Assembly: GCA_920105625.2 (NCBI GenBank)
Contig: OV050032.1
Span: forward strand, 22,611,981-22,675,980
Direction of reading: 5' to 3'
Length of the DNA: 64,000 bases
Origin: Clusia tigrina
Taxonomy: Eukaryota; Arthropoda; Insecta; Diptera; Clusiidae
The stretch's first letter is position 1. Each line of letters starts with the position of its first letter. Of the stretch, positions 49,490 to 60,260 are shown in pieces. The position numbers and the translations under genes are program-made. Below the pieces are notes generated by a model. It was not told where the DNA came from. It saw nothing but the letters and a program-made list of their open reading frames with translations, and did not search any database.

Positions 49490-52250
49490 AGGATACACAG
49501 GCACATGCATATATTCGAAGCTGTACAAATATACGGTTAGCTAAACGCTGTGATCGATTGCATATTTGTAGGAGTTTAAGGTAAATGAACGGTAGAATAA
49601 AATACGAAAATTGCGCTTTCGTAAGTCACGCTAATTTTTCCTTACGTAGATACGCGAGTAAGAATGCTCAGACAAATCGGTATCTTAATCTGTTTACATG
49701 TGGTCTACGTAATTAATTTTCACGACAGATGGGTGTGCTATTTGTTCGTGTTAAGTTTAGTGGAGAACTTGGAAAAATACTTTAACAAGGCATGCAAAAT
49801 TTTATCTACTTGTCGTTAAAGACGATTTGAAGCCAAGTGGTACTTAGCGAAAACATGTCGTTGGTGTAGAATTATTGAATAGAGGTCGCAAGCAGCTATA
49901 TAAGTATGTAACTATTTGGTTATGGATAAATTCGAACTTCTGCGGCAAAGCGAATGATGAGGAGTTGTTGAGGTACTAAAGACTAGCATGAAAAATCTCG
50001 TAGTTGTCGTTTCTCAGAAAATCCCTATTGTCGTTGGCCAGTTTTCAATGAAAAGTAGAAAAACCTTGTGAACCGGTGTCCCCTGTAAACTCTCACAATG
50101 AGCCGTGTTTCTAATTCGCTAAACAAAACAATGCTTCAAACATCCTCTTGACGGAAGGATGGACGGGAGGAACGCCCTACGAAATTGAAGTTGAGGGAAT
50201 TCAGGACATGTAAATTGGTTCATTTTTCTACACTTAATGTAAGCGCTTTCTCTGCATCGGCCAGGGTACGCAAGGGAAATATCATTAAGTGAGTATTTAA
50301 TCATATTTTCTTTGAAACACTTGAAAGAGAGTGGATTTTAATGAATTATATTCGCTACGTGATTAATTGCATACGAAAGTACGGCCTTGTCCAATAGATA
50401 AAGAATAAAACTGCAAAATTCGAAAATCTTATGGACCAGGTTCACTCTTTTGTCAGGGCCAGTTTCTCCCAGTACTTTTCTGTTGAAAAAGCTGCGTTCT
50501 TTGTTTCTAAGTGCTATTTTACAAAGACTTTGGAATATATATATTACCCGCTTTTAAAAGTTTGTTCCAAGTGAAAACTGGTTTGTGAGTGTACAGGATT
50601 CGTGGTTCAATTCAAATTTTGAAGATACAATTTCCAAACCTTGTTCAGATTTTCGACCCTACGATTCACTCTGTGTTGCATGCTTAGTGTCCAGTTGATG
50701 GTTGGTAAATATTAATAATAATATAGAGCATTGGAACAACAGTGACTCCCAAGAGTCCTTTCGCTAGCCCACCCTTCATTCACCCTTTCATTTATAAATG
50801 CCTATAAATGCGCCATTCATATAATCGCAGCGCTATAACATTATGTGTAAATTCACATTCAGAGCAGGTATTTTGTGGCGTTTGATGATTTGTGGAATCA
50901 AGCCAGCAGGAGTACAATCAATCAATCAGTTGTCTGAATATTAAAGCGATTTTCGATTATTATTTGTAGGAAATTGCGGCCGTTGTGTTTCCGAGTATGC
51001 TGCCGCAATTGTATTTACTAATTGCCCATTTGGGTAGCATACAACAAGGGAGTGCGTGGCATGTATAGCATGTGTGGCGGTCGATCGTTAAACCCAACCA
51101 TTTTCGAATTTATGGGATACGTTAGTTGACACGTGAGTCTAGTACGCATATCCATGTGCGTATAGTCATATGCGATTAATAAATGATGGCAGCCATTAAA
51201 TATTGTCTGCGGTTGACTTTAATAAAGGCGCATTATGGGAATTCCTAGAATAGCAGCGGCCCACAAGTTACGCCATATAATTTGCTTAATGTGTTCCTGA
51301 GACCGCGCTCCGTTCCAAGACTACAAATTACGCTTTCAATTTTTAATATATTCGTACGGATACTTTCCGTTGCACCCAACTATTGTTCATTTGTAAAGTA
51401 ATGCAATCATCCAACACGCACTATGGTCGATATTGTCAACTTTGGCAAGGATGCAACGATTCGTAGAAATTGTATAACAGAGCCTAGGTGGTGCTCATAT
51501 TGCTCTTAACTTGATTTGTAGAAGCACTACTAACATTTACAATCTTCTGCTTCTATTAGAAGATTGTATGAACGAAGAGTTATCACGTTGTTTAACATGT
51601 GAGCTGGCCTTGTGCAGTTCTCATTGCAAACATTTTTCCGACGCTGCCAGTTAGCAGGAATTTAGTTGCGACCCGTCATACAATGCGAATTCAGTTCCGT
51701 CAATACTTGGAAACACAAGAGGTATTACCCAGCGGTACAAATGGGAGTTTGCGCTTAGTACGAATTGGCAATGGAATAAGCCGAGAATCAGGACACGTGA
51801 TATACAGTTAATAACAGTGAAAATTCGAGGCTGTATGGCAAAAGAGAGGAGGAGATATAAGGAGACAGAATAGCATGGATGTGATTTTAATTAAAACGGA
51901 TAATTGAGGACATGTTTTATATAATGAATTTATATGGAAATTGGATATTGAGCACGTGCCAACAGGACAATCAATGCTCGTATATTGTATTAGGTATCAT
52001 ATAAGTTTCTACATAATACTGCCACATGTTTGGAACATGTGAATATACTACCCAGCCAAAATGGAGTGGGCCAAATGTATCCAAAAAGAGATTAAAATTC
52101 ATGAGAATATTAAAGCAATGATTTCGAAGGATATTGTTACTGTGAAGATATTTGAACCACGTGCATCACTAGTTGAATGACATGTGTTACGGAACATATA
52201 ACACTGTTAGTACAGCTGGTACAGCTGGTTCAGTTAATATAAAATCGTAC

Positions 52251-52285
<35 letters not shown>

Positions 52286-52551
52286 TTACGTTAAACTTGG
52301 GACATTAAGGCAAAACCTTTTAAAATTGTCCCAATAACAAGAAGTTTTTTTTTTTTTTTAATTCAACATGGATTTATTTATTGCATCTTTTCAATCGAAA
52401 CCAACAATAATTTTACAAAGCTTACAACTAATAAATAATTGATGCTCCGCGCCAGTACTTAGAGCAATTTTAGTTCAAGTACATATTATATAAATTATGT
52501 TATGTAGAAAAAAAAAATATAAAAATATTAATATAAAGAAACTATATTTTT

Positions 52552-55190
52552 TTAAAAAAGTGGCCTTTTAAGTCGAGATGTATTCATCCTATGAAGCAGA
52601 TTCCTTGCTAGTTCGTTAGGATGACACTGAAGTTTGAATTGGTATTTTGTTTTTAAAACTGCTAGTTCTTCTTCAACGGGTGCTATATTAAGGTCGCGGT
52701 GAATATTTTCGTTTCTGACGAACCATGGAGCGCCGCTGATCGTTCTCAGAATTTTCGATTGAGCCCTTTGAATTATTTGCAAGTTTGATGCACTAGTAGT
52801 GCCCCATATCTGAATACCATAAGTCCAAATAGGTTTAATTACAGCCTTGTAGATAAGTACTTTATACTCTAAACGCAGTTTTGATTTTCGGTTGGTAAGC
52901 CAATACAAGGAACTTGCCTTGAGTTTCATTTGCATTTTCTTGGCTTCTATATGTTTTTTCCAGGTGAGCCGTCGGTCAAAATGCACTCCTAAGTATTTAA
53001 CCTCTGTTGCTTGCGGGATTACAATGCCATTTAAGGATACTGCCGGACAAGAACTGGGCTTAAGAGTAAATGTCACATGTACACTTTTTTGCTCATTTAC
53101 TTTGATGCGCCAATCTGCTAGCCAACTTTCTATTGTTTTAAGGTGTTCCTCTAAATCCCGGGAGGCTATCTGTGGATTTAGGTGAGAGCTCAGGATAGCT
53201 GTGTCGTCAGCGAAAGTCGAGGTAACGAGGTTTTTATCCGTTGGCAGATCGGAAGTGTACAGAGTGTAAAGCATAGGTCCAAGCACACTACCTTGTGGTA
53301 CTCCAGCCATAATTTCAAAGTCTGGCGTTACAAATTCTTTATATTTAACCCTAAATTTGCGATTTGTTAAATATGACTCCAGAATCTTATGCGAACTATT
53401 TGGCAGAAGTTTTTTAATTTTATATATGAGTCCTTCGTGCCAGACTTTGTCAAAGGCTTGTGCAACGTCTAGGAATATTCCGGAGCAGTACATCCTCTGT
53501 TCAAATGCTCGCCTTATTTCAGAGGCAATACGGTGCACCTGCTCAATAGTTCCATGATGTTTGCGGAAACCAAATTGGTGGTGAGGAATGATTAAATCGA
53601 GCTTTGGTGCTAATTTTTCCAGCAATAAGCGTTCGAGCGTTTTAGAGAGCGTTGGCAGGAGACTTATGGGCCGATAAGAAGATACCTGAGTAGGGTCTTT
53701 TCCGGGTTTTGGAATCATTATTATTTCCGATGTTTTCCATGTTGTAGGGAAGTAGCCCAGACGGAGTATTGCGTTAAAAATGTGTGTGAGATGTATTAGA
53801 GCTATTTGCGGCAATTCACTTACCATTTTATTGGTAATTAGGTCACAACCAGGTGCCTTTTTTGGGTTTAGGCTCGTTGTACATAGGCGTATAACTTCCT
53901 TTGCTTTGAAATGAATTGGTACTGCTGACTTCGTAATTGAAAAGTTCTGTATGCTAGTGTTGTTGCAGGTCGGCGGATTAGGTTGAAATACTGACCTCAG
54001 ATGGGCTGCAAAGAAGTTGCCTTTTTCTTCTTCTGTTTTTGCCCAAGTTCCATCGCTTTGTCTTAGAGGCGATTCACTATCCTTTGGTGTTTTAACCATT
54101 GGTGTAATTGGTGACTTTGAGAGGAGCCAAATCTTCAAGGTACTTATTAAGGTTTTCTTCCTTTTCCTCCCGTAGAGTGTTTTTCAGCTGATTTTGTAAT
54201 GACTTTAATTTTACTCTTAGTGCTGGAGATCTGTATTTTTGCCTTTCACGCCTTAATCTCCTCTTTTCTCTAACGAGGCATTCCACATAGTGTGATGTAG
54301 TGTGTCTCGCGTTAGTTTTAGTTGAGTTTTGTGCGGGCGTGGCACTAATAGCAGCTGCTTTTATTATTGAACCAAGAGCCTGCGTCGCTGATTCAATGTC
54401 CTCTCCACTCTTAAGTTTTGTTTTAACGCACACGTGGGTACTAATATATTTGCGATATTTGAGCCAGTTTGTGTTCTTGGAGGTCAGTTTTATTGTTTTT
54501 TCAATGAACTCTGGTCTTTTTTTTAAATATATTATCACCGGTGAGTGATCGGATGATAAGTCGAAACAGGGCTCGGTTTCCAAGAAACACCTTTCAATAT
54601 TTTTAGTTACATATGCCAAAGTCAATAAGATCGGGAATTTTTCTTTGATCAGTTGGCCAGTATGTAGGTTTTCCAGATGATACAAAGTCTAGACCATTCC
54701 GAGAGTCTATCAGTGCATTAAACAATTGCTTCCCTTTAGGGTTGATTAACCGTGAGCCCCAGTAGGTATGTTTAGAATTGAAGTCTCCGGCAGAGAGAAA
54801 TTTGTTACCGAGCGATTTAAAGAAAGAAACAAAATCGGTTGTGGAAATAGGAAACCTAGGAGGACAATAGACTGATGAAATTACTATTGGCTCACCCCAA
54901 CACTGTACAGAGATGGAAGTAGAATGGATGTTTTTTTTTGCATAGGATTCCAGAAAGTAATGCTTTAATCGAGACTTAATTAGAATTCCCGTACCACTAT
55001 AACCTTTTCCTTGTGGGTGGTTTGTTGAGTAAAAATTATAGCCTGCTAGTTTAAAGTTATATTTTACAGTTAAATGTGTTTCTGAGATAAGCATGATGTC
55101 TATGCTGTTACTGTCTAGAAAATTTTTTAATTCAATTTTGTGTTGGTTAATACCGTTAGCATTCCAGTGACATATTTTTAGAACATTCAT
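52552..55190 (-). pseudogene. LINE ORF2 (endonuclease-reverse transcriptase), broken
   Basis: Starts MNVLKICHWNANGINQHK. Endonuclease motifs: SETHLT, GDFNSKHTYWGS, and FDLSSDHSPV after the first frame change. Reverse transcriptase (54138-52552): KKAPGCDLI, SSYRPISLLPTLSKTLERLL, FLDVAQAFDKVWHEGL, GVPQGSVLGPMLYTLYTSDL, catalytic FADDTAIL, VKYLGVHFDRRLTW, then a C-terminal part ending LKRPLF. The RT block itself is intact; the frame is lost near 54612 and near 54125. In intact members the protein nicks the target and copies the RNA there. Confidence 0.88.
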
Positions 55191-56824
55191 TTTTGTGAAA
55201 GTAGTTTTCATAAGTAAGTTTTGGTTATGTACAAGCTCTTGAATCATAGATTGCATCGAGGACATGAAGTTAGTAATACACTGAGACAAGTTAAATATTA
55301 ACGTTTCTAAATTTTGAGGTTGCATAGGGTGACTCGGTTTATCAGAAACGCCAGTTTTCAGTACATTCGCATAGCTAGTGGATGAAGAGATGTTTTCGGT
55401 GGTGCTTCCAATATGGTTTGTGTTGGTAGGTATAGCACTATATTTTTGGGTTCGAACTGTCTTAGCAGTTTGGTTCATACTGATTTTTAGTTGTGTATAT
55501 ATCGGGCAGCCTCTGTAGTTAGCAGTATGATTCCCCCCACAATTGCTGCATTTTTTTGTATCCTTCTCACTTGTGTTCAGCTTGCATTCCTTTGATGGAT
55601 GGAAGTCGCCACACGCAACGCATACAGTACGTAAGGTGCAGTACGATTTCGAATGCCCATACTCTTGGCAGTTTGTGCATTGTATTGGGCCTTTTCGTTT
55701 GTGAGGCTCCTCGACTGTTATTCTACGATGCATTAAATATTTTAAGTTGTAAATGGGGTGGGTTTCGTTTTGTTTTAATTTAATATTCCCTGGTTCTAGT
55801 TCTATTCTAAAGAGTGGTTGCGGAATTTTTTCCCTATTCCTTATATTAAACACAGATTTTGCTGTGAATCCAGACTCTTGGAGTGCATATTTTAGTTCTT
55901 TAGGGTCTACTTCAGGTTCTATACCTTTAATAACAACTGTCAACCCTTTGTTACTTTTTATCTGATAAGTATAGTAATTTTTCTTTTCATTTTCAAGGAA
56001 AGAAACAACTGCCCGATAGTTTTTTTCCACATATATTTGAATTTTTGTTTAATTTATTTTACCCTTCAACAGCGGGACCACATGAAAATTATTTTTACCA
56101 ATCAAGCTGGCAACACTGTCTATTAAAAAGTTGGAACTGCGTTCCCGCAAGTAAATTGGTGGTGGTTTGAATGCAATACTCTTAGTTGGTTCAGACTCTG
56201 CACTATCGCTTAATAGAGCAAAACGGTTGTTGTTTAGGGTATCTGTATTATTTTTAACAAGTTTATTCTTTTCTGCCTTGGCAATCGGGCTGCGTTTTCG
56301 TTTTATTGTTATGTATCGATCAATACCTGTTTGTGTGCTTATGTTTGGTTTTGCACACTGTGTTTCTATAGTTTTATTTGCAACATTGGTAAGTTGTTGT
56401 TGCTTATATATACTCATAGCAGAACCTTTGTTGTTTTTGATTTGTGTTGGAGATGCTGTTGAATTTGGAGAGGCACATTGTCCACTCCAAGAGAGCTGAA
56501 AGTTTGCTGGCATATTTAGCGTAGCCGAGTCTGCTTGAGAATCTGTGCTTATTTTTTTGTTGTGCAAAGAGCAATGTTGTTTTGCTCCTGCGTGTTTATT
56601 AGTTTTATTGGTGTGGGTGTGACTAGCTTAGAAGTTTGAGCGTGCTCAGTGCTTACCGTTTGCTGAATTACAGGTGGTGATTGCGCATGTGCTGAACCAT
56701 TGTGAGAGATCATCTCCGTTGGGTTTAAATTGATTTGTTGATAACTGTCTATTGCTGCATGCGGGGGACACGCGCGGGTGAGACATCGATCTCTCGCTTG
56801 TGGCGGTGAGTTTCGAATGCTCAT
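55191..56824 (-). pseudogene. LINE ORF1 (Gag-like, three CCHC knuckles), broken
   Basis: An N-terminal part (56824-56555, MSIRNSPPQARDR start), then a frame change into 56567-56049, an in-frame stop, then continuation from 56048. It contains an RNA-binding-like segment (TVVIKGIEPEVDPKELKYAL) and three cysteine knuckles in a row: CTNCQEYGHSKSYC, CVACGDFHPSKEC and CSNCGGNHTANYRGC. The last part runs without a stop into the ORF2 start, so the two ORFs are fused in frame here. The product of intact members binds element RNA. Confidence 0.8.
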
Positions 56825-56870
56825 GTAAATTGACATGAAGTGATACAATTTACTACAATAGTCCGGACAT

Positions 56871-57109
56871 AATTTAACTTATACTATAAAATACAGTAGC
56901 TAACAGAGTACGAAGAAAAATCATTACAATATGCATTTCAACAATTCAATATTCAATTCATCAATACAATACAGCTTTGAATCAAGAAAAATGTCCAGCT
57001 TTAAATTTGTTATGAGTCACAAAAGGATGCATATATATAAACAATGTACGCGAGCAAATACAACTCACAGCGCAACTCAATTCAGCTCATAAATTCATTG
57101 CCCCTGGAA
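56871..57109. other. Junction between two LINE copies
   Basis: AT-rich stretch with repeated CAATTCAATATTCAATTC words. It may contain the 5' end of the jockey-type copy and the 3' end of the next LINE; no boundary could be fixed. Confidence 0.3.
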
Positions 57110-58100
57110 GTGTTTATTAAGCTCAATTTTGAATAGATTAGCATTGCCAAACATCCGTACAGGCAGTGACTTCCAAAGTCTTACAACATTGACGATCAGA
57201 CATAAGTGAGGAATGTCTCAACGGGGCAAGCCGATTAGAACGGCCAGAGTGAGTAAATTTAAGGCGCCTAAATATGGAGGCTCCTGAGTGCAAATAACCT
57301 TATGCAACAATAGAATACTTTGAGTATCAAGATCGAATGTGATGTGAAAAAGTTCTATTCCGCGCCCAGACATATGATCTCTTCGCCTTAAACCATAAAT
57401 GTACCTGTTATAGTATTAAATAACACACTGAGTTTTCGCTTACTGCATCACAATTCCCAAATATTTCACAACCATACAACATAGTTGGGAGAAGGTAGGT
57501 CTTGGCTAGTATCATTCTAATCCTGAGAGGAGTAAACTATTGCGTAGCCCACAGGGATCGCAGCAGTGCATAGACTTCACCAACCGTTACTGCAATATGA
57601 TTACTCCACGATAGAATACCATCAAATATGACTCCAAAATTTTTAATCACATTTACATAATTAATTGCCGAAGAATGCATAAATATCCCAGGGAGACCCG
57701 CGGTTACGAAGTGTTTCTTGTAGATCACCAAACACTTAGATTTAGCCGGATTAAACCACAAACCATTCCTTCCTGCTCATACATAATACATATTATTCAG
57801 GTCTTTATTAATTTTGGTGACACAGTCGACAACTTCGTTCGGTGTACAACTTATGTAAATTTAAACGTCATCAGCATACATTTGAATATTACAATAATGT
57901 AAGACTGTCGGCAGGTCATTTATGTATAAGCAAAAGAGAAGTGGACCCAAAATGGAGCCCTGTGGCACACCTCGAGCCATAGAAAGAAAATTAGATGTCA
58001 GTACTGCTACACGGTTGGTAAACCGCCTGTGCTCTATCTGTGAGGTATGACTTTATGTTCACAATATGGTCAAGTAACTGAAACAATGTGATCGATATTT
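57110..58100 (-). pseudogene. LINE reverse-transcriptase relic, C-terminal half
   Basis: Minus-strand pieces in order: MARGVPQGSILGPLLFCLYI plus NDLP (about 57905-57990), MYADDV followed by a stop, FNPAKSKCLVIYKKHF (57761 downward), NFGVIFDGILSWSNHI, ALLRSLWATQ, then LLPTMLYGCEIFGN and a C-terminal HSSLM..RLWKSLPVR-like end near 57150. Frameshifts and stops break it between nearly every motif. It ends about 240 bp before the start of the jockey-type copy. Confidence 0.8.
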
Positions 58101-59633
58101 CACGAATATATATATGCTGAAAGGGCCCTCTTTGTTCGAAGCAAGTGTCGTGTACTTTAGACTAATGAGTCAGAAATCGAAATTTATTGAGTGATTCCGT
58201 TAAAAATAAACCGTTACTCAAGTTAAGGAGCATGTGTATGGGTGTGCATTAGCAATTTGTATATATTCGCTAACATATGCGTAGGTATTAAATGAGTTTA
58301 AAATTTAAGACTTGGAAGCACATTCCCCGGCACAATGTTGTCGCTCGCCATATTTTATACATACGGGAATGTACTCGAAGCGTGTGTCATACACCTGCCC
58401 AGCCTTTTAATATTATACAGGGTAGGCCCCAATGGGAGCTTGTCGCAACAATGGTTGATTTTTCAATACTCAGCTGAGTATATTACCAAAAGAATATTTA
58501 GATTTTCTATTGAACATATGTGAAGAGTTATGTTCCCAAGAGTCGCCCTCTGCTAGACTCATACTCAGAGTGTCGCAGGTTCATAGGGCAGATATTTTTC
58601 AGTTTTTTACTGCATGCTTTTATACGTACAAAACTGCCTTTGTTACCGACGCAAGAACTCACACCCAACAAGATTTGACCAGAATTTGTTGTTGTCCAAG
58701 ATCTGATACGGTATATCCTAATACAAGATTACACCGAAGTTGTAGTTTGCTGTAGAATTTGCTCTTAGATCTTAGCAATTTACTAAACTTTCAACAGTGT
58801 CACGTTTTTAGTACCCTGTAGTTTATATACACGCTGCTAGAATACTAGCAATTTTTAAACGAACATGAAGGTGTGGGAAGAATATGTGTGTGTGTGTATG
58901 TGTGTCGCTTAATGCTGGTCTATGGGTAGGAGGTACTTCATTTCCTAATTGCCGAACGGCCATACTACGAGAAATTGCAAATACTTAATAGCAAAATTAT
59001 TATTAAAGTAAATTATACAACTCAGGCATGCCGTGCTTGGGCTATTAAGAAATAATTCCACGAAAGAAAGACCGTACGCTACATTACATAATTTACTTGC
59101 TTCGTTGTGGTATCAGGAAAATCTGGAAATAATACAAATTGAATTTATTGGTTTCGTGTAAATACCGAGTGCTGCCCAATTAATAAATTGTACGTAGAAG
59201 GTATAAAATACTATGTAGAAAATGTAAAAATTGCGAAAAATGCGGAAAATGTCGAAAATGTGGTGCATTTCTGTTCTGCAGATATTCTCTAAAAACCTCG
59301 AACAACTGAAAATATTATATTTTGAGGGTGAACACAAGATAAACTTTATATTCCATCTACTCATACGTGATATTCATCGTCGGTTAGTTGGTAGCAAATT
59401 CTTCCTTTCACTACAAATTACCAATAAACTTTTTTATCAATTCAAAACTTGTCTTACAATGATGATATTCTGCACTCAGAGGGAGGATAGTCTGAATACT
59501 TCCTTTTTCCATACCGTTTGAAATTTCAGATATCTCTCTAAAATAGGTACAAGTACGCCGGATCGTCCGAAATCTAGAAATGAGAAATTTCACACTTAGG
59601 CCCACTGATGGGTTTCGACGGATTTCATGTTAT
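58101..59633. other. Spacer, no gene recognised
   Basis: AT-rich with short ORFs only. At 58548-58610 the words GTCGCCCTCTG, ACTCAGAG and GTCGCAGGTTCATAGGGC resemble a deleted copy of the tRNA-derived SINE, too degraded to call firmly. Confidence 0.35.
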
Positions 59634-60260
59634 AGATAGATAGATAGATAGACAGATTTATTTAAGGGTGTTATACACCGCGACCTGAAAGATCTATTGT
59701 GGTGCCCCTATTTATTTTAGAGATGAGGATAGCCTCATCTATGGATCTTCTGTCAGGTTAATTTCCGACAGGAATTCATATATTTTGGAGCGATCTAGTT
59801 GAGGAATCTTGTTCATATCTTAGATATATTCTCCAAAACACCTGTGTCGTTTGTGTGCCAATGGTACGTCACTTTATCCATAGAATCGGCAGATGGCATC
59901 TGAAGATAGAGCCAACTTATTCATATGATAGTTGAGTGTCCGCTTAAAATGCCTGTGATGATGCTTAATTTACTCCGAGGTATGCTTATTAATTCTTTAA
60001 CTCTTTTAGGACTAAAATCTTCGAGAAGAGCTTTGGACTGTCTTAATCCCGGAAGAGTTTTCCAGGTTTGATTTCTTTTTGCATCTTTACACTTCTTCAT
60101 CAAATCGCCAATGGTGCTGGATGAAAGTTCATAGAAGGGTTCAGGGCCGTTGAAATGAGAGGTCGCAGCTTTTCTTGCTAAGCTATGAGCCTTCTCATTT
60201 GCCTCTACTTCTATATGGCTGGTACCCACATTAGAGATAGCTCGTTCATTTGATGTTATA
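59634..60260 (-). mobile_element. LINE 3' fragment: RNase H-type C-terminus and TAGA tail
   Basis: The open frame at 60229-59921 reads GTSHIEVEANEKAHSLARKA, GPEPFYELSS and WKTLPGLRQSKALLEDFSP, ending IITGILSGHSTII. This is the end of an RNase H domain and the region after it, as in LINEs that carry RNase H (I/R1-like). Remnants of the last part continue with stops to about 59660, and the copy ends in a (TAGA)n tail at 59634-59657. RT is missing, so this is 5' truncated. A shorter copy of its 3' end is at 17.1 kb. Confidence 0.75.

Larger units (their letters stand above)
48891..52344. other. Spacer with microsatellites, no gene recognised
   Basis: Holds (TA)n and (CA)n/(TA)n tracts, an 11-bp inverted repeat TACAATCTTCT/AGAAGATTGTA with a 9-nt loop at 51538-51568, and an (ATT)n run at 52255-52283 close to the LINE 3' end. 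ORFs of 60-70 codons show no family motif. Confidence 0.45.
52345..56870 (-). mobile_element. Nearly full-length jockey-clade LINE, frame-broken
   Basis: About 4.5 kb on the minus strand: ORF1 from about 56824, ORF2 from 55190 to 52552, a 3' UTR of about 190 bp and an A tail (plus-strand T run at 52345-52359). Gag-like CCHC fingers, then apurinic-type endonuclease, then reverse transcriptase without a following RNase H is the jockey order. Lesions: a frame change in ORF1 near 56555, an in-frame TAA at 56049-56051, a one-base frame change near 54612 and another near 54125. The 5' boundary is approximate and I could not find a target duplication. Confidence 0.88.
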
